DNA of 64,000 nucleotides. Origin: Marinicrinis sediminis (GTDB lineage: Bacteria; Bacillota; Bacilli; Paenibacillales; KCTC-33676). The translations under genes were made by a program, and so were the position numbers. Below the pieces are notes generated by a model. The model had not been told where the DNA came from. It worked only from the letters and a program-made list of their open reading frames with translations, and did not search any database. Location of the stretch: NCBI RefSeq assembly GCF_042685085.1, contig NZ_JBHUMM010000043.1, forward strand, positions 558,001 to 622,000. Reading direction: 5' to 3'. Below are positions 9,185 to 17,936 of the stretch, in pieces (the first letter of the stretch is position 1; each line of letters opens with the position of its first letter).

Positions 9185-10011
9185 GCTTCGCGTTCCTCCT
9201 TCTCTGTGCGGGGTTGATTAGACGGGCTTAACTGCCCGATGTCCTGAAGAACGCCGATGATTTGCGAGACTTGTTCCTCAGGTGTACCCGAGACTTGCAC
9301 ACCAGCCTGATGCGGGGGCGCAGGAAACAGCAGTCGCCTGCGAACGCGACTTTTCAACTGGACTTCCGACAAGGGTAAGAGGGTGTGGTCGATGACTTCC
9401 AGCGGTTTTTTGCGCGCTTTCATGATGTTGGGCAGAGACGGGTACCGCGGCTCGCACAGGCCTTGCTGAGCGGTGCAAACGACAGGCAGAGAGGCGGAGA
9501 TGACTTCACTGTCTCCTTCCACGTCTCGCTTGCAAATGACGTTCCCCGTATTCGGTTCATACTGAAAATGGATTACAGCCCCGATATGCGGCATTCCCAG
9601 CTGACATGCTGTCTCGATGGCCACCTGACCTCCCCCGTGATCGACAGAGAAATGACCTGCCCAGATCAGATCAAACGACTGATCGCTGCAGTAAGCAGCA
9701 AGAAGTGCAGAGACGACAGAAGGTTCCATCTCTGCATTCGGAGGGATCAGACGCACGGCTGCATCTGCGCCCATGGCCAGCGCGGTACGAAGCGCTTCTT
9801 CTGTTCGTTCCGGCCCTGCCGTGATCACCGTTACATATCCGCCATGTTCCTCTCGTATTAATAACGCCTGTTCAATCGCATATTCGTCATAGGGGTTGAT
9901 GATCCATTTGACGCCTTCTTCCTTTAAGCTCCCGTTTTCAATGTGGATTTTTTCCTCTGTATCAAATGTCTGCTTGATCAGTACCGCGATATTCAAGGGT
10001 TGATCACGCAT
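9181..10011 (-). CDS. etfB: Electron transfer flavoprotein, beta subunit
   Basis: 276 residues, first gene of the leftward etf pair. EtfB binds AMP and recognises the dehydrogenase partner. The N-terminus NIAVLIKQTFDTEEKI, the stretch WIINPYDEYAIEQAL, TVITAGPERTEEALRTALAMGAD and LIWAGHFSVDHGGGQV are typical of the family. The ATG at 10011 follows an AGGAGCGGGAGGG sequence on the minus strand. The C-terminal tail after about residue 245 is longer and more polar than in many EtfB proteins. It overlaps etfA by four bases and shares its upstream region, including the cre-like site at 10122, with fadF. Confidence 0.95.
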   Translation of the reverse strand: MRDQPLNIAVLIKQTFDTEEKIHIENGSLKEEGVKWIINPYDEYAIEQALLIREEHGGYVTVITAGPERTEEALRTALAMGADAAVRLIPPNAEMEPSVVSALLAAYCSDQSFDLIWAGHFSVDHGGGQVAIETACQLGMPHIGAVIHFQYEPNTGNVICKRDVEGDSEVISASLPVVCTAQQGLCEPRYPSLPNIMKARKKPLEVIDHTLLPLSEVQLKSRVRRRLLFPAPPHQAGVQVSGTPEEQVSQIIGVLQDIGQLSPSNQPRTEKEEREA

Positions 10012-10121
10012 CGCAAGCCCTCCCGCTCCTTGTTTTTGAATGTGCGTTATCCCACAGTTTCAATCATGATGCACCTTGCTTCATCATATGATAGGAGCAG
10101 AGTCGGATATGAGCAATCTCG

Positions 10122-10135
10122 TGGAAACGCTTACT
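10122..10135 (+). promoter_or_regulatory. cre-like site in the etfB/fadF divergent promoter region
   Basis: TGGAAACGCTTACT matches 13 of 14 positions of the cre consensus. It lies in the 150-base region between the divergent starts of etfB (10011) and fadF (10162), 26 bases before the fadF start codon. CcpA repression of fatty-acid oxidation by glucose would be expected. No clean -35/-10 pair could be assigned in this region by eye. Confidence 0.65.
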
Positions 10136-10161
10136 TGTCCACAGCGAAATGGGGGTGTAAA

Positions 10162-12333
10162 ATGCTAGCCTGGGTCCATGGCGTTTGCGCACTGCTTGTG
10201 ATTTTACTCGCCGTCCGATGGTTTTTACAGGCTGTGTCCCGACGCATATCCTATATGAAGCTGGGAAGGAGGGACGAGCGATTTCAACAAAGCTGGAAAA
10301 ACAGAGTCTGGGATACAGTCCGAGAAATCTCGTCTCATCGCACGCTGCGGCATGATCGCAAGAGCGGATGGATGCATGCGGTCATGTTCTACGGTTTTCT
10401 GGTGGTTCAGCTGGGCGCACTGGATCTGATCCTGCGAGGCTTGATCGGCAGGGGTCTTCCTTTGCCGGCCTACGCCATTTTCGAAGGGGTGCAGGAATGG
10501 ACGGTTGCCCTGATCCTGGTTGCCATTGTGTATGCCGCCTATCGGCGTTATGGTGAACGATTGACCCGTTTAAAGCGGGGATGGAAGCCAAGTGTGGTCC
10601 TGTTCTTTATTTTCTTTCTGATGGTGTCCGTATTGTTAACCATGACCTTTGATCACGCCAGACAGACGGAAATACCCAACCTGTGGATTACGGGTTCGAT
10701 GGCGCAGCTGATTGACCACTGGGATGAGCGATGGATAGAGAGCGCTTTTTATGTATCGTGGTGGCTGCATTTGCTGATCTTGCTCTCGTTTCTGGTGTAT
10801 GTGCCTCAGTCCAAGCATTTTCACCTGTTTACCGCACCGATTAATTTGTTATTGGGGAGACGAACGGCAGGCAAGCTGACTGTCATTGATTTTGATGATG
10901 ATGACCTTGATCAGTACGGGGTGAACCGAATTGAACAGTTTACCCGCAAGCAGCTGCTCGATTTGTATGCGTGTGTGGAGTGCGGCAGATGCACGTCGGT
11001 GTGTCCGGCAGCAGGTACAGGAAAATGGCTGTCGCCAATGCACCTGATCACGAAGCTGCGAGATCATTTGACTGAAACGGGCGCCGCGATCACCTCCAAA
11101 TCCCCCTGGGTACCTTCAAGGTCAGGGAAGACTGTGACAAGTCATCAGTTTGTCCCGGATGCAGCGCTGAAACTGCCCTATCGTCCAACCGCAGAATGGA
11201 CGATGGCTGCCCAGCAGGCAGGTTGGGTGTCCGAGAGAGTTGAGACTTTGCGAAGTCCAAATCCACAAACCCCGGCGGCCCCTTCGTCAACAGACGATGA
11301 AAAGGGATTGCTTGAGCATGTGATCAGCAAGGAGGAAGTATGGAGCTGTACGACGTGCAGAAGCTGTGAAGTGCATTGTCCGGTTGGAAATGAGCATGTT
11401 GACAAGATCATGGATCTTCGCAGGCATCTGGTCATGATGGAGGGAGAATTGCCCGCAGAAGCGCAGCGCGCGATGACCCATATCGAGCGGCAGGGTAATC
11501 CGTGGGGGCTTCACAGGCAAGATCGGTTCCAATGGGCTCAGAACTGGGACGAAGCATGCGCATTGCCGATGGTGCCGACCGTAAAGGAAAACAAATCATT
11601 TGAATACTTGCTGTTCGTGGGTTCCATGGGTTCCTATGACACAAGAAGCCAGCAAATTGTCAAAGCGTTTGTCAGGCTGATGCATGAGGCCGGCATCTCC
11701 TTTGCCGTCCTTGGCAACGAAGAAGGCAGTTCAGGGGATACGGTGCGAAGGCTGGGCAATGAATATGTGTTTCAGCAATGTGCAGCGGAGAATATCGAGA
11801 CATTTCGACGGTATCAGGTCAAGAAAATCGTGACCATCTGCCCGCATACGTATCATACACTCAAGCAGGAGTATCCGGATTTCGGTCTCAAAGCGGAAGT
11901 GTATCATCATACCGAGTGTTTGTGGGAATGGATTTCTGCAGGGAAGCTGCGCCTGCACCACCGGATTGAACAGGTGATGACTTATCATGATTCCTGCTAT
12001 CTCGGGCGATATAACCAGGTCTATGACGCACCCCGCCACATTTTGCGAGCCATTCCCGGTTTGCGTCTGGAGGAAATGGCACAGAGCAGGGAGCACGGTC
12101 TGTGCTGCGGGGCAGGGGGCGGACTGATGTGGATGGAGGAGAAGCAGGGCGACCGGATGAATGTGAAACGGGCCAAACAGGTGATGGATGCGAATGCGGC
12201 AGGCGTAAGCTCTGCCTGTCCATACTGTCTCACGATGCTGGAGGATGGATTCAAGCATTTGGAGGCAGATGAGCAGGTCCAGGCCAGAGATGTGGCAGAA
12301 TGGGTGAGTTTGTCCGTGTTTGGCTCATCCTAA
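10162..12333 (+). CDS. fadF: ETF:menaquinone oxidoreductase-type iron-sulfur membrane protein
   Basis: 723 residues. The N-terminal third is a cytochrome-b/NarI-like membrane region with about five to six helices. It is followed by two 4Fe-4S motifs, CVECGRCTSVCP (from residue 271) and CTTCRSCEVHCP (from 396). The C-terminal half has two heterodisulfide-reductase-type Cys-rich repeats (DSCYLGRYN near 611, LCCGAGGGLMW near 647). B. subtilis FadF (YwjF) and related proteins have this architecture and are thought to pass electrons from ETF to menaquinone. The frame is open from 9943, but ATG 10162 has a GGGGGTG ribosome site and is preceded by the promoter region. First gene of the rightward fad operon. 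Confidence 0.93.
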   Translation: MLAWVHGVCALLVILLAVRWFLQAVSRRISYMKLGRRDERFQQSWKNRVWDTVREISSHRTLRHDRKSGWMHAVMFYGFLVVQLGALDLILRGLIGRGLPLPAYAIFEGVQEWTVALILVAIVYAAYRRYGERLTRLKRGWKPSVVLFFIFFLMVSVLLTMTFDHARQTEIPNLWITGSMAQLIDHWDERWIESAFYVSWWLHLLILLSFLVYVPQSKHFHLFTAPINLLLGRRTAGKLTVIDFDDDDLDQYGVNRIEQFTRKQLLDLYACVECGRCTSVCPAAGTGKWLSPMHLITKLRDHLTETGAAITSKSPWVPSRSGKTVTSHQFVPDAALKLPYRPTAEWTMAAQQAGWVSERVETLRSPNPQTPAAPSSTDDEKGLLEHVISKEEVWSCTTCRSCEVHCPVGNEHVDKIMDLRRHLVMMEGELPAEAQRAMTHIERQGNPWGLHRQDRFQWAQNWDEACALPMVPTVKENKSFEYLLFVGSMGSYDTRSQQIVKAFVRLMHEAGISFAVLGNEEGSSGDTVRRLGNEYVFQQCAAENIETFRRYQVKKIVTICPHTYHTLKQEYPDFGLKAEVYHHTECLWEWISAGKLRLHHRIEQVMTYHDSCYLGRYNQVYDAPRHILRAIPGLRLEEMAQSREHGLCCGAGGGLMWMEEKQGDRMNVKRAKQVMDANAAGVSSACPYCLTMLEDGFKHLEADEQVQARDVAEWVSLSVFGSS

Positions 12334-12388
12334 ATCGGAGTCGTTCAAGCGGAGTCACAACGAGATCGAACAGGAGGGATGAGGTGAA

Positions 12389-14854
12389 ATGACTCGAGAT
12401 CAAATGGTTGAGGTGAAAAGGGAAAACAGACCGATTCGCCGGGCAGCAGTTCTTGGAGCCGGAGTGATGGGGGCAGCCATTGCCGCTCATATGGCCAATG
12501 CCGGTATTCCCTGTCTGTTGCTGGACAGAGTGCCGGATGAACGGACTGAGAAAGAACGAGGGCGGGGGTACACGCTTTCTGACCGATCCGTTCGGAATCG
12601 GTTTGCCGAAGCGGGCTTGAAGCGCTGCCTACAGACCAAACCGCCCGCATTTTTTACTCCCAGTCACGCTTCTTATATTCAGATCGGCAATCTGGAGGAT
12701 GATCTGGATCAGTTGAAACACGTGGACTGGATCGTAGAGGCGGTCATTGAGAAGCTGGAAGTGAAACAGCAGATATGGAATCGGGTGGCGTCGGTCTGGC
12801 AGAAGGGAACCTGGATCAGCACGAATACGTCTGGCATTCCCATTCGAGATATCGCTTCCGCTCTCCCCGATGTCATGCAGCCTTATTTTGCGGGAACGCA
12901 CTTTTTCAACCCGCCGCGCTATATGAAACTGCTGGAGCTGGTTCCGGGTCCTGGCGCATCTGCCGAGATCATGACCGAGATGGCGTTCTTTTGTGAAGAG
13001 CGACTGGGCAAGGGCGTCATATTCGCCAGAGATACCCCGAACTTCATCGCCAACCGGGTCGGTACGTACGGGATGATGATGACGATCAAAGCCTGGCTGG
13101 AGCAAGATTGCACCTTGGAGGAAGTGGAGGCGCTCACCGGTACACTTATCGGCAGACCGAAAAGTGCAACTTTCCGCACGATGGACCTGGTAGGACTGGA
13201 TACGTTTCTGCATGTGTGCGGCAATGTGATGGCGCAGCAGCCAGATGAACATGATCGCAAGGCGTTCGATCCGCCTAGTCTTCTGACTGCACTGGCTGAG
13301 CGAGGCTGGCTGGGAGAGAAAGCCGGGCAAGGCTTTTACCGCAAGCAGCGAACGGCAGGCACGACGGTGATCGAAGTGTTGGACGTCGAGTCCCTCACCT
13401 ATCGGAAGCAGGTCAAGCCGAGTTCAGCCTTGCTGAGTGAATGGAAGCAGATTCGTCCGCTTGAGAAGCGATTGCAGAAGATGGTGCAGGATGATAGCCG
13501 TTACGGACGCATGATCTGGGCCACGCTGCAACCCGTCTTGTTGTATGCCGTTCAGAAACTGGGTGAAATCACCGACCGGATGACGGACATGGACCAGGCC
13601 ATGAAATGGGGCTTCAACTGGGAACTGGGCCCATTTGAAATCTGGGACGCGCTCGGGGTAGGGTCGGTTGCAGAGAGAATGCGCTCGGAAGGGCTGGTAT
13701 TGCCAGATTGGCTGGAGGCGCGGCTGCGCCAAAATCCGGCATTCTCCTTTTACCCGGATGGTATCGATCGCAAAGCCAACCAGCCATCGACGGAAATGGA
13801 GAACGCAGGGGTTCAATTTGAGACAGCGCGAGAACGTCAGATATTGCGATTGTCATCCACTCCTCGTCTGACCTCCAACTCCGAGGTCATTAAAGTCATC
13901 AAACATAACAAAGACGCCAGCTTGTACGAGATCGGTGATGAGGTAGCCTGTCTGGTCTTCCACTCTCCCCGCCAGTCGATAGGCGCGGAGGTGCTATCGA
14001 TGATTCGGGAGAGTGTAGATATTGTCGAACACCAGTACCGAGGCCTGGTCATTGGAAATGAGGCCAGACATTTTTGCGTCGGGGCCAATCTGATGCTGCT
14101 GCTGATGGAAGCCCAGGAAGAAGAGTGGGATGAGATCGAACAGATGATTCATTCGTTCCAGCAAACGATGATGAAGCTGAAATATTGTCACAGACCCGTT
14201 GTCGCAGCGCCGCACAGCATGACGCTCGGGGGAGGTGTAGAGGTCTGTCTCCCGGCCGACCAGATTTTGCTGGCACCTGAAACCTATTTTGGACTGGTGG
14301 AAACCGGGGTGGGATTGATCCCGGCTGGCGGCGGATGCAAGGAAGCCGTGGTGCGGTTAAGTGAAGGGCGCCCGAAAGGATCGGATAGGTTGCCCGAACT
14401 GCAGCGGTTGTTTCAGCATATTGCCATGGCGAAAGTGTCTTCGAGCGGGGCTGAGGCACTGGAGTCTGGCTTGCTCAGACCGACAGACCGAATCGTCCTG
14501 AACCGAGATCGCCACCTGTATGAAGCCAAACAAACCGTACTTCAACTGGACCGTCAAGGTTACGTACCGAGGACGCCAAAGCCGATTCAGGTAAGCGGTC
14601 GCAGAGGGTGTGCGATTCTTGAACTGGCTGTTTATCATATGCAGCAATCCCATGAAATTTCGGATCACGATGCGAAGATTGCGTCCAAACTGGCATTTGT
14701 CATGGCAGGCGGGCATGTTCCGGAACATACGATAGTGGCGGAGCAGCATGTGCTCGATTTAGAGCGAGAAGCTTTTTTAAGCTTGTGCGGGGAACCGAAA
14801 ACACAGGCTCGCATGCAGCATATGCTGCAAACAGGCAAGCCGTTGCGAAATTAA
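12389..14854 (+). CDS. fadN: 3-hydroxyacyl-CoA dehydrogenase / enoyl-CoA hydratase
   Basis: 821-residue bifunctional beta-oxidation enzyme. An N-terminal Rossmann domain binds NAD (GAGVMG at 23-28). The dehydrogenase catalytic His is in GTHFFNPPRY (about 171), and RDTPNFIANRVGTYG continues the family pattern. A crotonase/hydratase domain follows at about 550-720, with oxyanion-hole and acid residues around MTLGGGVEV and LVETGVGLIPAGGG. The order dehydrogenase-then-hydratase is that of Bacillus FadN (about 790 residues) and is the reverse of E. coli FadB. The start has an AGGAGGGATGAGGTGAA leader. It lies 55 bases after fadF and 14 before fadA. Confidence 0.95.
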   Translation: MTRDQMVEVKRENRPIRRAAVLGAGVMGAAIAAHMANAGIPCLLLDRVPDERTEKERGRGYTLSDRSVRNRFAEAGLKRCLQTKPPAFFTPSHASYIQIGNLEDDLDQLKHVDWIVEAVIEKLEVKQQIWNRVASVWQKGTWISTNTSGIPIRDIASALPDVMQPYFAGTHFFNPPRYMKLLELVPGPGASAEIMTEMAFFCEERLGKGVIFARDTPNFIANRVGTYGMMMTIKAWLEQDCTLEEVEALTGTLIGRPKSATFRTMDLVGLDTFLHVCGNVMAQQPDEHDRKAFDPPSLLTALAERGWLGEKAGQGFYRKQRTAGTTVIEVLDVESLTYRKQVKPSSALLSEWKQIRPLEKRLQKMVQDDSRYGRMIWATLQPVLLYAVQKLGEITDRMTDMDQAMKWGFNWELGPFEIWDALGVGSVAERMRSEGLVLPDWLEARLRQNPAFSFYPDGIDRKANQPSTEMENAGVQFETARERQILRLSSTPRLTSNSEVIKVIKHNKDASLYEIGDEVACLVFHSPRQSIGAEVLSMIRESVDIVEHQYRGLVIGNEARHFCVGANLMLLLMEAQEEEWDEIEQMIHSFQQTMMKLKYCHRPVVAAPHSMTLGGGVEVCLPADQILLAPETYFGLVETGVGLIPAGGGCKEAVVRLSEGRPKGSDRLPELQRLFQHIAMAKVSSSGAEALESGLLRPTDRIVLNRDRHLYEAKQTVLQLDRQGYVPRTPKPIQVSGRRGCAILELAVYHMQQSHEISDHDAKIASKLAFVMAGGHVPEHTIVAEQHVLDLEREAFLSLCGEPKTQARMQHMLQTGKPLRN

Positions 14855-14868
14855 AGGGGGGAAAACCA

Positions 14869-16149
14869 ATGCCGTTAAAACCTGTTAAAATCCATTCGGA
14901 ACCGCTAATGCGGATGCGGGATCAATCTAGGGAACATCCGAATGATGCCGTCATCGTGGCGATGGCCCGAACACCGGTTGGCAAGGCCAAAAAAGGGGTT
15001 TTCCGGCACACAAGAGCAGAGGATCTGGGCAAGGCGGTGATAACGGGGCTGCTGGAAAGGGCTCCGTTCATACAGCCGGAGCAGATCGATGATGTTATCC
15101 TGGGGTGTGCCATGCCGGAAGGTCAGCAAGGCTTGAATGTTGCCCGCTTAATTGGCCTGTATGCGGGTCTGCCCGTTACGGTCCCATCGATTACGATCAA
15201 TCGTTTCTGCGCTTCCGGTCTGCAATCGATTGCCTATGCGGCGGGTGCGATTCGACTCGGCGAAGCTGATGTTGTCCTGGCAGGTGGGGTCGAGAGCATG
15301 AGTCATGTACCGATGACAGGCTTCCATCTGGATCCGCATCCCGTCATGGTCGCAGAGCATCCGGAGCGCTACATGAACATGGGGCATACCGCAGAAGAAG
15401 TGGCTGAACGATTTCAGCTTTCGAGAGAGGATCAGGATCGATTTGCATGGTCGAGTCATCAGAAGGCGGCGATCGCTCAGCAAAAAGGATACTTTGATGA
15501 TGAAATTGTATCGGTTGACGCAGAAATGAGATTCGATGGGGACGGCACAGGTCAGAAAGCAACCGTGGAACGCATGCGGGTATACAGGGACGAAGGGATC
15601 AGACCGGAGACCACGCTGGAGGCACTGTCCAGATTAAAGCCGGTCTTCCGCAGAGGGGGAACCGTCACAGCAGGGAATGCATCCCAGATGAGTGACGGTG
15701 CGGCCGGTGTGTTCATGATGAGTCGCAAAAAGGCAGAAGAGCTCAAGGTTCAGCCCCTTGCCGTCTTTCGCGGATATGCAGTGGCTGGAGTGGAACCGGA
15801 GCTGATGGGGATTGGGCCCGTCCAGGCTATTCCCAAAGTGTTGCAGTCGAATGGACTGACGGTGAATGAGGTCGATCTCTACGAAATCAATGAAGCCTTT
15901 GCCTCGCAATGCTTGCATGTGATCAGAGAACTGGGACTCGATGAAAAGAAGGTCAACGTCAACGGCGGTGCCATCGCACTAGGCCATCCGCTTGGGTGCA
16001 CCGGCGCCAAGCTGACGATTTCTCTCATACAGGAACTCCGTCGAAGAGGCGGAGGCATTGGAGTCGTGTCCATGTGTATCGGCGGCGGGATGGGCGCAGC
16101 CGGTGTGTTCGAAGTTCAGGCACCACATAGCAAGGAGGCGAGTCTATAA
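14869..16149 (+). CDS. fadA: Acetyl-CoA C-acyltransferase (3-ketoacyl-CoA thiolase)
   Basis: 426-residue thiolase that cleaves 3-ketoacyl-CoA to acetyl-CoA and a shortened acyl-CoA. Catalytic residues are visible: nucleophile Cys114 in NRFCASG, NEAF near 343, His373 in GHPLG, and Cys403 in SMCIGGGMG. The ATG at 14869 follows AAAGGGGGGAAAACC. This start gives an N-terminal extension of about 27 residues before the usual AVIVAMARTPVGK beginning, longer than B. subtilis FadA. The next gene overlaps it by one base (TAATG), so fadA and fadE are coupled. Confidence 0.95.
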   Translation: MPLKPVKIHSEPLMRMRDQSREHPNDAVIVAMARTPVGKAKKGVFRHTRAEDLGKAVITGLLERAPFIQPEQIDDVILGCAMPEGQQGLNVARLIGLYAGLPVTVPSITINRFCASGLQSIAYAAGAIRLGEADVVLAGGVESMSHVPMTGFHLDPHPVMVAEHPERYMNMGHTAEEVAERFQLSREDQDRFAWSSHQKAAIAQQKGYFDDEIVSVDAEMRFDGDGTGQKATVERMRVYRDEGIRPETTLEALSRLKPVFRRGGTVTAGNASQMSDGAAGVFMMSRKKAEELKVQPLAVFRGYAVAGVEPELMGIGPVQAIPKVLQSNGLTVNEVDLYEINEAFASQCLHVIRELGLDEKKVNVNGGAIALGHPLGCTGAKLTISLIQELRRRGGGIGVVSMCIGGGMGAAGVFEVQAPHSKEASL

Positions 16150-17915
16150 TGGCGCGCAAATGGGTACAGGGCGGCGCATTTGTCATGGAGCAGGTGGATA
16201 TCCTTCAGATGGTGACGCCCGAGGATTTCACAGAGGAGCAGTTGCTGATCGCACAGACGACACGAGATTTTATTGAGAAGGAAGTGCTTCCGGTTGATGC
16301 GCAACTGGAAGCCCTGGATTATCCATTGACGGTGAGCCTGCTGAAGAAAGCAGGAGACACGGGGCTATTGAGTGCGGATATACCGGAATCATACGGAGGA
16401 CTGGAACTGGATAAGGTTACGTCCACGCTGATTAGCGAGGAACTGGCTCGCGGATCGTCTCTGGCCCTTTCCATCGGGGCGCATGTCGGAATCGGAACCC
16501 TGCCGATCGTATTTTTTGGCAATGAAGAGCAAAAGGCGAAGTATTTGCCCTTGCTCGCAACGGGAGAGAAGATCGCCGCCTACTGTCTCACAGAGCCGTC
16601 CTCAGGATCGGATGCACTCTCGGCCAAAACGACAGCCGCGCTGTCTGAGGATGGCGCTCACTATGTGCTGAATGGCTCGAAGCTATATATTACGAATGCC
16701 GGCTTTGCGGACCTGTTTATCGTCTATGCCAAAATCGATGGAAAACATTTCAGTGCATTTATCGTGGAAAAAGGCATGCCCGGATTCAGTATGGGCCCTG
16801 AAGAGAAAAAGATGGGGATCAAAGGCTCCTCCACCCGTCCGCTCTATTTTGAGGATGTGCGCATACCAGCTGGACAATTGCTCGGCGAGAAAGGGAAGGG
16901 ACATGTGATTGCCTTTAATATATTGAATATGGGGCGATTCAAACTGGCTGCAGGCTGTCTGGGTGCTGCGAAGGAGTCCATCGAGCTGTCTGCGGACTAT
17001 GCGATCACCAGGAAACAATTTGGCAAGGCACTGGCCGACTTTCCACTCATCCAGCAAAAGCTGGCTCAAATGAATACCCTTGCTTACGTGCTGGAGAGTA
17101 TGGTGTATCGGACCTCCGGCGCGATCGACCAGCGTTTCCGAGAGCAACCACCAGTCGATGGCATGGAAACCGCGCAGGCGATTGCGGAATATGCGATTGA
17201 ATGCTCGATTAACAAAGTATTTGCCACCGAAGCACTGCAAAGTATATGTGATGAAGGGGTACAGATCCATGGCGGGTACGGCTATATTCAGGAATACAAG
17301 ATCGAGCGAATCTATCGGGATGCGCGCATCAACCGGATTTTTGAGGGTACAAATGAAATCAACAGACTGCTGATTCCGGGCATGCTCCTCAAAAAAGCCA
17401 TGAAAGGAGAACTGTCTTTATTTGAAAGCATGCGGCAGCTGGAGAAGGAACTGATGAATCCAATGACTTCTCCGCAATCGGCCTCTCTCCTTGATCAGCT
17501 CAACGTACTACTGGATCAATCAAAAAGGCTGCTGCTATATATCGGCGGTCTGGCGGTTCAGACGTATGGGGAGCAGCTGGAGGAGCAGCAGGAAGTGCTG
17601 GCAGGTTTCGCCGATCTCATGATCGACCTGTACGCGATGGAGAGCTGTCTGGCACGAACGAGCAAGCGTTATCGTCAGTCAGGGGAAGAGGCCGCGCTGC
17701 TCGCCGTTCAGATGACGCAGCTGTTTATGGAACAAACCTTTGAAAAACAGCCTATCATCGCCAGAAAGCTGCTGACCACGATGTCAGATGGCGATGAACG
17801 CCGCATGCATCTGTCTATTTTGAAGAAACTGACCAAATTTCAGCCTGGCCATCATGTAGGGCTTGGCAGAGAGATCGCCAAGCGGGTGATCGAACAGAAA
17901 GGCTATTCGGTATAA
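16149..17915 (+). CDS. fadE: Acyl-CoA dehydrogenase
   Basis: 588 residues, the long Bacillus FadE type. The first 410 residues are the canonical acyl-CoA dehydrogenase: substrate and FAD segment CLTEPSSGSDALS, IKGSSTRPLYFEDVRIP, and the C-terminal helical domain with the catalytic base Glu399 in IFEGTNEINR. The extra 180-residue helical C-terminus is typical of this subfamily. It oxidises acyl-CoA to enoyl-CoA and reduces ETF, encoded divergently at 8.2-10.0 kb. The start overlaps the fadA stop codon by one base. The N-terminal KWVQGGAFVMEQ matches the FadE-type beginning. Confidence 0.95.
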   Translation: MARKWVQGGAFVMEQVDILQMVTPEDFTEEQLLIAQTTRDFIEKEVLPVDAQLEALDYPLTVSLLKKAGDTGLLSADIPESYGGLELDKVTSTLISEELARGSSLALSIGAHVGIGTLPIVFFGNEEQKAKYLPLLATGEKIAAYCLTEPSSGSDALSAKTTAALSEDGAHYVLNGSKLYITNAGFADLFIVYAKIDGKHFSAFIVEKGMPGFSMGPEEKKMGIKGSSTRPLYFEDVRIPAGQLLGEKGKGHVIAFNILNMGRFKLAAGCLGAAKESIELSADYAITRKQFGKALADFPLIQQKLAQMNTLAYVLESMVYRTSGAIDQRFREQPPVDGMETAQAIAEYAIECSINKVFATEALQSICDEGVQIHGGYGYIQEYKIERIYRDARINRIFEGTNEINRLLIPGMLLKKAMKGELSLFESMRQLEKELMNPMTSPQSASLLDQLNVLLDQSKRLLLYIGGLAVQTYGEQLEEQQEVLAGFADLMIDLYAMESCLARTSKRYRQSGEEAALLAVQMTQLFMEQTFEKQPIIARKLLTTMSDGDERRMHLSILKKLTKFQPGHHVGLGREIAKRVIEQKGYSV

Positions 17916-17936
17916 ATAAAAGCAAGGAGGTCTTCG

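Noticed and set aside
9385..9861. 158-codon plus-strand frame opposite etfB
   Set aside because: Antisense shadow of a well-supported gene; the composition is Arg/Cys/His-rich and not protein-like.
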